A stretch of 64,000 nucleotides of DNA, from contig JBIICY010000001.1 of the NCBI GenBank assembly GCA_044238605.1, forward strand, positions 372,001-436,000, given 5' to 3'. Position numbers and translations under genes: made by a program. Shown piece by piece: positions 17,476 to 27,700 of the stretch (position 1 is the first letter of the stretch; each line of letters begins with the position of its first letter). A model generated the notes under the pieces. It searched no databases. It saw only the letters and a list, made by a program, of their open reading frames with translations, and was not told the origin of the DNA. Origin of the DNA: UBA10438 sp044238605. Lineage in GTDB: Bacteria > Bacteroidota > Ignavibacteria > Kapaibacteriales > Kapaibacteriaceae.

Positions 17476-17496
17476 ACTGCCATTACGGCAGTTTTT
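17476..17496 (+). terminator. Terminator-like hairpin in the hsp20 leader region
   Basis: ACTGCC-ATTAC-GGCAGT followed by TTTTT forms a six-pair stem with a five-base loop and a T tract on the plus strand. No plus-strand gene precedes it, so it would end either a small RNA starting within the gap or a leader transcript of hsp20. A second ACTGCCG at 17444-17450 can also pair with the right arm (seven pairs), giving an alternative fold. Confidence 0.5.
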
Positions 17497-17602
17497 AGGG
17501 TTTGGCACGATTTTCCAAGTGGTTCGTCGAAAGCGATGTTCCACCAATGGCCATTGGGAGACAAAACAGATGTCAATCCTCATCACCACAAGGAGACCAG
17601 TC

Positions 17603-18043
17603 ATGTCACTCATCAAAGTTGATCCATTTCGCGGTATGGATACCGTATTCCGTCGCATGAACGAAGTATTCGATGGTTTTCAAGACGGCGGCGTTCGTTT
17701 TGAGATCGGAGAGTTCACACCTCGCGTTGATATCTGCGACGAAGCAGAAGCCGTAACGTTCCACGCAGAACTACCAGGTCTGGAGAAGAACGATGTGAAG
17801 ATCACTGTTACAGATAACAGTGTCCTTACGATCCGCGGCGAGAAGAAGCGCGAATCCAAGATGGAAGAAAAGAACTTCACACGCATTGAGCGCAACTATG
17901 GTTCGTTCTCGCGTTCGTTCTCGCTTCCGAAGGACCTTAAGACAGAAGCAATCAGGGCAAACTTCAAGGACGGCGTGCTTTCGGTTTCGATTCCAAAGAA
18001 GGAACCTGCGGCGCACAAAGAACTTGATGTTCGCATTTCGTAA
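17603..18043 (+). CDS. Small heat-shock protein, Hsp20/alpha-crystallin family
   Basis: A 146-residue ATP-independent chaperone that holds unfolding proteins. The alpha-crystallin domain spans about residues 40-135, with FTPRVDICDEAEAVTFHAELPGL at its start, ITVTDNSVLTIRGEKK in the middle, GSFSRSFSLP, and the closing motif A.FKDGVLSVSIPK. The ATG at 17603 is chosen because AAGGAG lies seven bases upstream and it gives the normal short N-terminus. dnaK follows after 44 bases on the same strand, with which it is likely co-transcribed. Confidence 0.95.
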   Translation: MSLIKVDPFRGMDTVFRRMNEVFDGFQDGGVRFEIGEFTPRVDICDEAEAVTFHAELPGLEKNDVKITVTDNSVLTIRGEKKRESKMEEKNFTRIERNYGSFSRSFSLPKDLKTEAIRANFKDGVLSVSIPKKEPAAHKELDVRIS

Positions 18044-18087
18044 GAAGAAAGCAGTATAACTCACTTTTCTAGGTTGAAGGAAACCCA

Positions 18088-19989
18088 ATGGGTAAGATTA
18101 TCGGAATTGACCTCGGCACCACGAACTCATGCGTAGCCGTGATGGAAGGAACAACACCAGTTGTTATCGCCAACGCCGAGGGCATGCGCACAACACCATC
18201 TGTTGTTGCATTCACAAAGAGCGGAGAACGCCTTGTTGGTCAAGCCGCAAAGCGTCAGGCAGTTACAAACCCAACGAACACGATCTACTCGATCAAGCGT
18301 TTCATGGGACGTCAGATGGCCGAAGTGTCTGACGAAGCCAAGAGCGTACCGTATGCAGTTGTCGCTGGCGACAACAATACGGCTCGCGTAGATATCGATG
18401 GACGTTTGTACTCGCCCCCTGAGATCTCTGCAATGACGCTTCAGAAAATGAAGCAGACAGCAGAAGATTACTTGGGCGAGAAGATCACCGAAGCCGTGAT
18501 CACTGTTCCCGCATACTTCAACGATGCACAACGTCAGGCAACAAAAGACGCAGGCGAGATCGCCGGTCTTACAGTGCGCCGTATCATCAACGAGCCAACA
18601 GCTGCAGCGCTTGCATACGGACTCGATAAAAAGGGTCAGAACCAAACCGTAGCTGTCTACGACTTGGGCGGTGGTACGTTCGATATCTCCATCCTCGAAA
18701 TCGGCGATGGCGTGTTCGAAGTAAAGTCTACCAACGGAGACACACACCTTGGTGGCGACAACTTTGACCAGCGCCTCATCGACTTCCTTGCCGATGAATT
18801 CAACAAGCAAGAGAGCATTGATCTGCGCAAGGACCCAATGGCGCTTCAGCGTTTGCGCGAAGCTGCTGAGAAGGCAAAGATCGAGCTGTCACAAATGCTC
18901 CAGACCGACGTAAACCTGCCGTTCATCACGGCAACTGCAGATGGTCCGAAGCACTTGAACCTGAACATCACACGCGCTCGTTTCGAACAGCTCTGCACCG
19001 ATCTGTTCGATAGATCGCTCAAGCCATGCGAAGCAGCATTGCGTGATGCAAAGATGATGCCATCACAGATTGATGATGTGATCTTGGTAGGGGGCTCTAC
19101 ACGCATCCCGAAGATCCAGGAGCTCGTCAAGAACTTCTTCGGCAAAGAACCATCAAAGGGCGTAAACCCAGATGAAGTGGTTGCCGTAGGCGCAGCAATC
19201 CAAGGCGGCGTGCTTTCGGGTGATGTGAAAGACGTTCTTCTTCTCGACGTAACTCCGCTCTCGCTCGGTATCGAGACCATGGGTGGTGTAATGACGCCGA
19301 TGATTCCGTCCAACACAACAATCCCGCACCGCAAGACAGAAACCTTCTCGACTGCGTCGGATAGTCAGCCATCTGTTGAGATCCACATCCTTCAGGGTGA
19401 GCGCTCGATGGCGGCAGACAACAAGACACTTGGCAAGTTCCACCTGGACGGCATCCCACCGGCACCGCGTGGCGTGCCACAGATCGAAGTAACGTTCGAC
19501 ATCGATGCTAACGGTATCCTGAGCGTAATGGCCAAGGATAAGGCAACGAACAAGGAACAGAACATTCGTATCACAGGCTCGAGCGGACTCGACAAGAACG
19601 AAGTGGAGAAGATGAAGCGCGATGCTCAGGATCATGCCGCCGAAGACAAGAAGCGCAAGGAAGAGATCGAACTGCGCAATCAGGCAGATCAGCTTGTGTA
19701 CAGCACGGAGAAGCAGCTCAAGGAGCATGACGACAAGCTCGATGCAGACACAAAGGATCGCATCACAAAGGCGAAGGACCGTCTAGCCGATGCAGCAAAG
19801 AACAACGCATCGGATATCCGCCCAGCAATGGATGCGCTTAACCAACTATGGAGCGAAGCCTCGACAAAGATGTACGAAGCAGCCTCTGCAGCCCAGCCAC
19901 AGCAGGCAGCAGACGAAGCTGCACCTGGAGCAAGTGCTGACGGAAACAAGGTCGAAGACGCAGACTTCACGGTCGTCGACGAAAAGTAA
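18088..19989 (+). CDS. dnaK: Chaperone DnaK (Hsp70)
   Basis: A full-length 633-residue Hsp70. The nucleotide-binding domain begins GKIIGIDLGTTNSCVAVMEG, with VAVYDLGGGTFDISILE and LVGGSTRIPKIQ as the phosphate loops; the hydrophobic linker is DVLLLDVTPLSLGIETMGG; the substrate domain follows and the C-terminus ends in an acidic EDADFTVVDEK-type tail. GAAGGA lies about ten bases before the ATG. grpE and dnaJ are not adjacent; hsp20 precedes it instead. An AGGGGGC at 19089-19095 encodes the conserved VGGS segment using a GGG glycine codon. A strong terminator follows. Confidence 0.99.
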   Translation: MGKIIGIDLGTTNSCVAVMEGTTPVVIANAEGMRTTPSVVAFTKSGERLVGQAAKRQAVTNPTNTIYSIKRFMGRQMAEVSDEAKSVPYAVVAGDNNTARVDIDGRLYSPPEISAMTLQKMKQTAEDYLGEKITEAVITVPAYFNDAQRQATKDAGEIAGLTVRRIINEPTAAALAYGLDKKGQNQTVAVYDLGGGTFDISILEIGDGVFEVKSTNGDTHLGGDNFDQRLIDFLADEFNKQESIDLRKDPMALQRLREAAEKAKIELSQMLQTDVNLPFITATADGPKHLNLNITRARFEQLCTDLFDRSLKPCEAALRDAKMMPSQIDDVILVGGSTRIPKIQELVKNFFGKEPSKGVNPDEVVAVGAAIQGGVLSGDVKDVLLLDVTPLSLGIETMGGVMTPMIPSNTTIPHRKTETFSTASDSQPSVEIHILQGERSMAADNKTLGKFHLDGIPPAPRGVPQIEVTFDIDANGILSVMAKDKATNKEQNIRITGSSGLDKNEVEKMKRDAQDHAAEDKKRKEEIELRNQADQLVYSTEKQLKEHDDKLDADTKDRITKAKDRLADAAKNNASDIRPAMDALNQLWSEASTKMYEAASAAQPQQAADEAAPGASADGNKVEDADFTVVDEK

Positions 19990-20026
19990 TCTCTCAAGGG
20001 CTCCTATCCCAGCCCTCGATGTCAAG

Positions 20027-20060
20027 GCCCGCACCGTATCACCACCGGTGCGGGCTTTTT
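20027..20060 (+). terminator. Rho-independent terminator after dnaK
   Basis: GCCCGCACCG and CGGTGCGGGC form a perfect ten-pair GC-rich stem around a nine-base loop, followed at once by TTTTT. It lies 38 bases after the dnaK stop and 22 bases before the next gene. This is the strongest terminator in the window and separates the chaperone genes from the Asp-box protein gene. Confidence 0.95.
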
Positions 20061-20081
20061 GTTTGTGGTTAAATTTCGGAC

Positions 20082-22931
20082 ATGATGAAACGACTTCTCC
20101 CCCTCGCCGTTGGTCTTGTTGCAGCACTAACGCTCACAGCTCAAGAAAACATTCATGAACGCCACATGGAACGGGCCCATCCAACGCCTGTGATCTCCAA
20201 TGAGCCCCCTGCGTTTATGGTTCCCTTTGTTCAGGAATCAGTGCTTCCAACATTGTTCCTGAACGCGAGCATGATCGTTAGCATTGAGACCGATCAGCTG
20301 CCCGCACAAAACGAATCATCTATTGCCGTGAACCCAAAGAACCCAAGGAACTTGATTGGTTCTGCCGTTGACTATCGAGGCGGATCATCGACATGGGCAT
20401 ACTACTCAACAGACGCAGGACGCACCTGGGCAAACGTCACGCTAGGAACGGCACGTCAGGGATGGACGTCTTCCAACGACCCATCCGTATGCTTCGATCA
20501 TAAGGGCAAAGGCTATCTGATGTACGGCGGATTTCGCCGCACAGGTAATGCACAGTTTGGTGAGAACGGTGTATTCGTAAGCTCTACAACAGATGGCGGT
20601 GCAACATGGGCCATGAAACACACGGCTGTGATCATTCACACGGGTCCACAGACAGCTGATTCATCATTCGAAGACAAGTACTACATCCATGTTGATACGG
20701 CATCTACATCTCCATACCGCGGCACACTCTACACGCCATGGAAGCGCGTGATTAACCGTGACTCCTCAACACAGATTGTATTCTCGAAGAGCACTGATGA
20801 GGGGGCTACATGGTCCGTTCCTGTGCCAGTAAGTGATAGGTTCCCAGGCACAAGCGAAGCCACCACTTTTGGTCAGAGCTTTCCCCTGGTTCGTACTGGA
20901 CCAGACGGATCGATCCATGTGGTCTGGAATAGTGGAACAGAAAATTCTCTTCGCTATGCCCGCTCAACAGACGGTGGCAGCACGTTCTCTGCGCCTCGCA
21001 TCATCCACACGTACAACCCCTTCGGCATCAAGAGCACGATCAACGGTCAGTCCAATTCACGCGTCAAAACCGTAGTACGCGCTGAGTGTTACCCCAGCCT
21101 TACCATCGACAACACAAGGGGTTCTCGCAATGGATGGATGTACCTGACCTGGGCAGCAGACAATTATCCCAACGTTTACTTCTCGCGTTCGACAGACAAT
21201 GGGGCCACGTGGAGTCCGGCTCGTATCGTTCATTCCGATACAACCAACGATCAGTTCTGGTCATGGATCGCGCTTGACCCCACAAGTGGCGAGCTAGCCG
21301 TGATGTATAGCGATAGCCGCGACGACCGTGCAAACATCGACGTACGCACATACGTTAGCTGGTCTCCAGATGGCGGCACAACATGGGTAGACCGACGTGT
21401 AGGCGATGGTAACAGCGATCTGCGTAACAATCCATTCACAGGAAACACGTTTGCCGGTGACTACTCTGGCTGCGACTTCTATAACGGCATGATCTATCCA
21501 TCATGGGTAGACATGCGCAATGCCACAGTGAACAAGGCCGACAATGACGTCTACACGGCCATTGTGAATTCGCGTGCGCCTTCATCGCCAACTGGCTTTA
21601 CCGCATCAACTATCCCAACAGCACCAACAACCATTGCACTCAAATGGGACCGTGTAACTACCAAGACATTCGGTCAGCCATTATCTGCATCGGCCTTCCG
21701 CTACCATCTCTATCGTGATGGTGCCATGATAACCACGCTTGGTACCGACACTACAAACCACATAGATACCGGGCTCACCAAGTACAAGCGTTATGAATAT
21801 GCCCTTGTGGCCATATCAACAGATGCGAAGGATTCTAGCGCTACGCAGTTCGCATCTGCATATGCAGGGGGCTCAAGAGAACCAGCACCACCAGTTGTGA
21901 TATCTGCGCTTGGTACTGAAGATCCGGCAACGATCAACGTACGCTTCGCAAATCCGGCGCTCAGACTCGATTCTGTAAATGCACTTATCAATTTTGCCGC
22001 TCTTCGCTATACAGCTAGCGAGATCATCACGGAGAAACAATACTCGACAACCGATACAGGCAAGATCGTAACGGAGTCTCTCCAAGTGCCATCGCAAGGC
22101 TGGTACGGCGTTTCTGCAACAGCTGTTGATCAGGATGATAACATCAGTCCATCAAGTGATACGGTGGTCGCATATGCTGGCCCCCTCACAACGTCAAGTG
22201 TCAGCTTTACCGAAGAGCCTCGGTTTCATGTGATACAGGGACCATGGGCACGCACAACAACGTTCTATCGCACGGCACCGGCGTCCTACGCCTACGCACC
22301 AACATCGCTGTATCAACCGAACCGACGTGATACATGTGTACTCTATCCCTTTCGCAACGCAAATGCAGCGGGCATGACGCTGCGACTTCAGATGGACATT
22401 GCAGCGTTTGTTGATGCATCGGACACCATGTTTCTTGAATCTGCCAGCAGCCTAGCTGGCCCTTGGATGCAACGTGCATGGTGGAACGCAGGCAAAGATG
22501 CGCGCTGGGCAGATACAACAAAGGGAGACGATGCCTGGAGGCGCGAGGTTGTTGACTTCGGAGGGTATGAAGGCGACACGATCTATACGCGCCTTCGCTT
22601 TCGCAGCAATGCGTCACGTCAGTCCGATGGATTCTACATCGATGACATAACGTGGGGTGTGGTATCAAGCGTGCCAGAGTCAGATCAAGCATACACTGTC
22701 AGCATTGCACCGAATCCTGCTGATGCTCATATCAATCTCACGATGTCAACCGATCAGCCAGTACACAACCTAATGATGTATGATGCATCTGGAAGACTTC
22801 ATTCTATCGTGTATAAGCAGAATGGACATAACGTGACCATCGAGTCGCAAGCATTAGCTACGGGGTTCTATGTCATTTCCGGCAGTGTTGAGGGAGAGCT
22901 GCTATACGCACCGGTAATGATCCGTCACTAA
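20082..22931 (+). CDS. Secreted Asp-box (sialidase-like propeller) protein with T9SS C-terminal domain
   Basis: A 949-residue exported protein. A signal peptide (MMKRLLPLAVGLVAALTLTAQ) is followed by a beta-propeller with at least six Asp-box motifs: STDAGRTW, TTDGGATW, STDEGATW, STDGGSTF, STDNGATW and SPDGGTTW between about residues 109 and 435. A fibronectin III-like segment follows (PSSPTGFTASTIP, YHLYRDG), and the last 75 residues are a T9SS sorting domain starting VSIAPNPADAHINL. Asp boxes occur in sialidases and in many non-enzymatic propellers; no sialidase arginine triad was confirmed, so an enzyme role is unproven. It would be secreted and surface-attached. Confidence 0.85.
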   Translation: MMKRLLPLAVGLVAALTLTAQENIHERHMERAHPTPVISNEPPAFMVPFVQESVLPTLFLNASMIVSIETDQLPAQNESSIAVNPKNPRNLIGSAVDYRGGSSTWAYYSTDAGRTWANVTLGTARQGWTSSNDPSVCFDHKGKGYLMYGGFRRTGNAQFGENGVFVSSTTDGGATWAMKHTAVIIHTGPQTADSSFEDKYYIHVDTASTSPYRGTLYTPWKRVINRDSSTQIVFSKSTDEGATWSVPVPVSDRFPGTSEATTFGQSFPLVRTGPDGSIHVVWNSGTENSLRYARSTDGGSTFSAPRIIHTYNPFGIKSTINGQSNSRVKTVVRAECYPSLTIDNTRGSRNGWMYLTWAADNYPNVYFSRSTDNGATWSPARIVHSDTTNDQFWSWIALDPTSGELAVMYSDSRDDRANIDVRTYVSWSPDGGTTWVDRRVGDGNSDLRNNPFTGNTFAGDYSGCDFYNGMIYPSWVDMRNATVNKADNDVYTAIVNSRAPSSPTGFTASTIPTAPTTIALKWDRVTTKTFGQPLSASAFRYHLYRDGAMITTLGTDTTNHIDTGLTKYKRYEYALVAISTDAKDSSATQFASAYAGGSREPAPPVVISALGTEDPATINVRFANPALRLDSVNALINFAALRYTASEIITEKQYSTTDTGKIVTESLQVPSQGWYGVSATAVDQDDNISPSSDTVVAYAGPLTTSSVSFTEEPRFHVIQGPWARTTTFYRTAPASYAYAPTSLYQPNRRDTCVLYPFRNANAAGMTLRLQMDIAAFVDASDTMFLESASSLAGPWMQRAWWNAGKDARWADTTKGDDAWRREVVDFGGYEGDTIYTRLRFRSNASRQSDGFYIDDITWGVVSSVPESDQAYTVSIAPNPADAHINLTMSTDQPVHNLMMYDASGRLHSIVYKQNGHNVTIESQALATGFYVISGSVEGELLYAPVMIRH

Positions 22932-22937
22932 CGGTCT

Positions 22938-23891
22938 TCAGGCATCAGCATTTGCCGTCAGGCAGAATTCAATCGCTGTACCCTTGCCCTGTTCAGAGCG
23001 GACATGGGGCTCTGAATGATGTGCTTCGAGAATGTGCTTTACGATAGCCAAACCAAGCCCCGTGCCGCCTACAGCACGAGAACGATCTTTATCTACGCGG
23101 TAGAAGCGTTCGAAAATTCGTGCAAGATGTTCCTGAGGGATGCCGATCCCCGTATCGCTGATCGCAATACACACACCCTTGCTCACAGGTCTTGTGGTGA
23201 TCCGTACCGTGCCGCCCTCAACGTTGTACTTGATTGCGTTGTCTATCAGATTCGTTAGCACCTGTGTTAGACGTTCCTTGTCTCCGTAGACACTTGAGAC
23301 ACTGCAGAGTTCCAAATCAACCCGCACATCGCGCTGCTCTGCGCGTATCTGCATTGTTTGAACGAGTTCGTTGATAAGCTCGTTCATGTCGAAATAGCGA
23401 AACGAGAATTTCAACTCGCCGCTTTCAATGCGCGAGATGTCGATAAGGTCATTGAGTAGCGCATTCAGGCGAAGGGCATTTAGATATGCCTTTTCTAGAA
23501 ACACCATCGACACGTTGGGATCGTCTACGGCGCCGTCGAGCAGCGTTTCGAGATATCCCTGCACGCTGAAGATTGGTGTACGGAGTTCGTGAGACACGTT
23601 CGCGATAAACTCAGAACGCACGCGCTCGAGTCGGCGCATTTCTTCGATGTCTTTCGAGGCGCGGTCTGCAAGCCGATTGATTTCAGATGCGATGCGTCTT
23701 AGGTCTTCGTGTGCTTCAGGTAAGGACTCGATACGTGCACCAACAGCCCCTTCTGTAATTGCAGAGGTAACCTCTGCAATGCGCGCCGCAGGAATTCGCA
23801 CCTGTGCTCTGGATCGCATAGTGTACCAGATACCAGTACCCGTGCATCCCAGTGCCAACCCTATTCCAATGAGAAGAAGCTCTTCTGCCAT
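22938..23891 (-). CDS. Sensor histidine kinase, PhoR-like
   Basis: A 317-residue inner-membrane kinase. One N-terminal transmembrane helix (LLLIGIGLALGCTGTGIWYT) is followed by a coiled linker, a HisKA domain with the phosphoacceptor histidine in FIANVSHELRTPIFSVQGYLETLL, and an ATPase domain with N box NLIDNAIKYN, G1 DTGIGIP, F box and G2 GGTGLGLAIVKHIL. No periplasmic sensor domain is present, as in PhoR-type kinases that sense through partners. ATG at 23891 is preferred over TTG two codons earlier. The response regulator precedes it by eight bases. It is convergent, with a six-base gap, with the Asp-box gene. Confidence 0.93.
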   Translation of the reverse strand: MAEELLLIGIGLALGCTGTGIWYTMRSRAQVRIPAARIAEVTSAITEGAVGARIESLPEAHEDLRRIASEINRLADRASKDIEEMRRLERVRSEFIANVSHELRTPIFSVQGYLETLLDGAVDDPNVSMVFLEKAYLNALRLNALLNDLIDISRIESGELKFSFRYFDMNELINELVQTMQIRAEQRDVRVDLELCSVSSVYGDKERLTQVLTNLIDNAIKYNVEGGTVRITTRPVSKGVCIAISDTGIGIPQEHLARIFERFYRVDKDRSRAVGGTGLGLAIVKHILEAHHSEPHVRSEQGKGTAIEFCLTANADA

Positions 23892-23899
23892 GAACAAAG

Positions 23900-24601
23900 T
23901 TAGACCTGTTCCGTGAAACGGTAGCCAACACCCTTTACCGTTTCGATCCAGCTGCCATATGGGCCAAGTTTTTCGCGGATCTTACTCACGTGAACGTCAA
24001 CAGTCCTGTCGATCACATACACGCTTTCGCCCCATATTCTGCGTAGCAGCGACTCTCTGGAAAACACCTTACCCCGATTGGATGCAAGGAAGGCAAGTAG
24101 CTCGAATTCTTTCTTCGGAAAGAAAATCTCTTTACCATCAACGCGGACAGTGTAGTTCTGGCGGTTGATCTCAACGTTGCCCACGCGAAGCAGCTCGGGC
24201 GCTGCGATCATCTCTGTCTTCACGTTTTCGCTGCCGCGGCGGAGCATTGTTTTTACACGCGCCAGGAGTACTCGGGGCGAAATCGGTTTTTGCAGGTAAT
24301 CATCTGCGCCCAGCTCAAGGCCGAGAATCTGATCGATCTCACCAGATTTTGCCGTAAGGAACATGATGGCCGTTGAAGAGAACGACGCGTCCTGACGCAG
24401 AGCACGGCAGACTTCAAAACCGTCCTTGCCGGGCATCATAATGTCGAGAACGATCAGATCCGGACGGCATGTTTTTGCCGTTTCAAGACCCTGTACGCCA
24501 TCTGCGGCAGTAAACACCTTGAAACCCTCTTTTGAGAGGTTATACGAGATCAGATCCAGAATGTCCTGCTCGTCGTCGACCACCAGGATTTTCTTTTCCA
24601 T
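23900..24601 (-). CDS. Response regulator, OmpR/PhoB family
   Basis: A 233-residue transcription factor. The receiver domain has the acidic pair VVDDEQD, the phospho-acceptor aspartate in LIVLDIMMPGKDGFEV, the FLTAKS switch threonine and the KP lysine in YLQKPISP. The C-terminal winged helix begins near VGNVEINRQNYTV and has FELLAFLASNRGKVFSRESLL, VIDRTVDVHVSKIREKLG and VKGVGYRF. It pairs with the kinase immediately downstream. The target genes are unknown; a phosphate role is only suggested by similarity to PhoB. It is divergent from the PKD protein gene. Confidence 0.94.
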   Translation of the reverse strand: MEKKILVVDDEQDILDLISYNLSKEGFKVFTAADGVQGLETAKTCRPDLIVLDIMMPGKDGFEVCRALRQDASFSSTAIMFLTAKSGEIDQILGLELGADDYLQKPISPRVLLARVKTMLRRGSENVKTEMIAAPELLRVGNVEINRQNYTVRVDGKEIFFPKKEFELLAFLASNRGKVFSRESLLRRIWGESVYVIDRTVDVHVSKIREKLGPYGSWIETVKGVGYRFTEQV

Positions 24602-24731
24602 ACTGCCATGCTATTGGTGAGTTTTGGACCGTTCGAAATTACAGCTTCCGTGCCCGCTCCGACGTTAAAATCAGGTAATGTTACCGATAGTGAAAGGGGC
24701 TTGTTTTTGCCTATTTTGTCCGAACCTTCTA

Positions 24732-27700
24732 ATGGTCTGCCATCAACGATACTCCTTCGTTGCATACGTGCATGTTGCGCACATAATGCTGTGCGCAACG
24801 GTGATCGGTTTGTGCATGTTCATGCCCCATGCTGATGCATCTGCACAGCCTGCCACCAGTCGCAACTGGTACTTTGGTCAGTACGCGGGACTCACGTTTA
24901 AGAACGGCGTTGCAGAGCCTCTCGAAGACGGGCGACTATCAACGAGTGAAGGATGCGCATCGATATCAGATCCGACAACCGGAGAGCTGTTATTCTACAC
25001 GGACGGTGTTACCGTGTGGAACCGGCTACATGATGTAATGCCCAATGGACGTGGTTTGTTTGGAGATCCGTCAACAAGTCAAAGTGCGCTTATCGTACCA
25101 GCACCGGGCAGACCGTATCTCTACTACATTTTCAATGCTGCGCCGGTAACCGCTACCAATGCAAGCTCACGATGCCTTTGTCTCTACTACAGCATCGTTG
25201 ACATGCGTCAAGACGATGGCTTTGGTGATATCTCAACAAAGAACGAACTCTTACTCAGCGACGTAACGGAGCATCTGACGGCAGGGGCAGACTGTCGTGG
25301 CGATGGATGGTGGATCATCACTCGCAGTAGACTTTCGAGACACTTTTACAGCATCCATCTTACTCGAGATGAGCTTCGCTCACTACCGGTTGTTTCGGAT
25401 GTTGGCAACCCCCTGCTAGCGGTTAAAGATGCGGGCCAGATGCACATTTCTCCAGACAACCGCAAACTAGTCCTCACGTCTGTTGCCGGCCACACACAGC
25501 TGTTTGATTTTGATGGCGAAACTGGAAAGGTTTCTAAGGCAACAACTGTGATGCAGTCCCCAAACGGTACAGCACATTACGGCGCAGCATTTTCTCTCGA
25601 CGGCAGACTGCTCTACGTAGCCACATCACCCGAGGCATCTACTTCATCGGCACGCATTTATCAGTTCGACATCACCAGACCAACCAACGAACAGATCGCG
25701 GGGTCGGCGTTTCTGCTTGGAGAGGTAAGTGGAATTGACAGTTGGATCGCCATGCAGCTGGGGCCGGATGGTAAAATCTATGTTGGTAGGCCCGGCGAGG
25801 CTTCTCTCAGCGTGATCCATGCGCCACAGAACTACGGACTGGCTGCACAGTACACAGACAACTCCCTTCGATTGTCGGGCGTAATGCGTCTTGGGTTGCC
25901 CAACATTATCGGCCCAATGCTCATCGAAACATCGCAGCGACCCGTGCAGTGCGCGCTTCCCAATGCAAACTTTGAGCAGCCAAGAATTGTCTGCGCTGGA
26001 TCGTGCGCCAGTTTTCAGGACCTTAGCACTGGATCTATTGAATCATGGGCTTGGACGTTTGAAGGGGGCACTCCTTCGCTCTCAACAGAACGAAATCCAT
26101 CACGGGTATGCTATTCAAAGCCAGGCATCTACTCGATTCAGCTTGTTACATCAAACTTGTATGGTGCCGATACGGTCGCAACAACCATTCGTGTTGAAGG
26201 TGCACCAAGTGTCGTGCTCGACTCTGTTCTTACCGTGTGTCCAGGTGTGCCGTTTCAGTTAAAGGCACAAGGAGCGCAATCCTACGAGTGGTTTCCGCCT
26301 CAGCCCCTTTCAAATCCACGGATTGCTGCACCAAGTGCGACTATATCTTCGACCACAAGGTTTACCGTCATCGGCGCTTCGGCCAATGGATGCACTGATA
26401 CAGCCACGATTCTGGTTCGAGTGCCTTCGATGTCTGCCACAGGCGATGCTACGATATGCGCCGGTGCTGCCGCACAGTTGCGTGCACAAGGGGCAAGTTC
26501 GTACTCATGGAGTCCAACAACAGGACTCGACGATCCAACCGCACAAAACCCGACGGCACGTCCATCCGCAACAACGAAGTACACGGTTCGACTAACGTCG
26601 GGATCATGCATGGTAGTAGATACTGTGGTTGTAACCGTGCTGGACTCCTTTGCTGTGGATATCACGCGTCCGGAGCTTTTGTGCTCGTCCGACACAGTCA
26701 CCCTCGCTGCTTCTGCTGGTACAATTCACGAATGGAGCGGCAGCGGCGTAATTGACAGATATGCACCAAAGACCAGAGTAGTTCTAGGGATGAATCCGGT
26801 AGACATCATTCTGCTTGCAAAAAGTGGTGATTGCCTAGCCTATGATACTATCCGCCTCGAACCGCGACTATCGCCAACGATCTCTGCAGGGCCCGACCAA
26901 CGAGTTTGCCAAGGTGAGTCTGTTTCGCTATCAGCAACAACACCTGCACCGCATGTACAGTGGCTCTCTGCTTCAGGGGTTGTTCTCGATAGCGGCACAT
27001 CAGTTACGGCATCACCAAAGATCACCACATCATACATCGCGGCGGCGATCAGTGATTCGGGCTGCGTTACCTTTGACACCGTAATCGTCTATGTTACCCG
27101 CACGCCCCTTATCAACGCTGGCGCAGACATTTCGTTATGTCAGGGGGCTAGCAAGCGATTGCTAAGCGACGGTGATGCAGAGACGATCTCATGGTATCCG
27201 GCCGACGGATTGGACAACCCCACGGCAGTATCGCCCGTTGCGAGTCCGGCTGTGACAACCACCTATGTGATGCGTGCACAGATCGGAGACTGTGTTACAG
27301 AAGATACCGTTACGGTCTATGTGTCTCGCCTCAATCTTCGCACGTCGGAGTCATCCGCGATCTGTCGAGGAGATGTCACACAGATCAAGTCATTTGGGGC
27401 TATCACATATCGATGGACGCCAAGCGCCGGTCTCAGTGATTCAACTTCTCCATCGCCCTATGCACGCCCGGACACAACCACCACATATTCCGTTGTTGGA
27501 TTCGACGCTTTAGGTTGTGTTCAAACAGCGTCGGTAACGATCACGGTTAGAGATACCGTACCCATCAAGCTCATAGCCGGCAGCATTACTGCATCTGCAG
27601 GCGAAGACAGCATCGGCATGCCAGTCTACATCGAAGTACCGCCAGATGCGCTGCCACTGCATGTAGATGATTTCAGAGCCACCCTAGTACACGATGCAAC

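Larger units (their letters stand above)
17270..17602. promoter_or_regulatory. Complex intergenic regulatory region between osmC-like gene and hsp20
   Basis: This 333-base gap holds no gene but several layered signals. An inverted repeat GACGTGTAAA (17326-17335) / TTTACACGTC (17351-17360) is separated by 15 bases, and a third copy of its TTACACGT core lies at 17464-17471. A perfect dyad CTGACA-CTA-TGTCAG is at 17412-17426, flanked by CCCCCT on both sides. A terminator-like hairpin is at 17476-17496. An AAGGAG ribosome-binding site precedes the hsp20 ATG by seven bases. It probably carries stress-responsive control of hsp20-dnaK and perhaps of the OsmC gene. Confidence 0.6.

Noticed and set aside
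17502..17515. TTGGCACG resembling a sigma-54 -24 element upstream of hsp20
   Set aside because: The -12 GC that should follow at fixed spacing is missing (ATTTTCCA follows), so it does not fit a sigma-54 promoter.
17270..17602. Search for a CIRCE or HAIR element controlling hsp20-dnaK
   Set aside because: Neither TTAGCACTC-N9-GAGTGCTAA nor CTTGAGT-N7-ACTCAAG is present; the repeats found are of a different sequence.
24674..24685. Dyad GGTAATGTTACC between the response regulator and the PKD gene
   Set aside because: Only five-base arms; expected by chance at this scale, and no second copy was seen.
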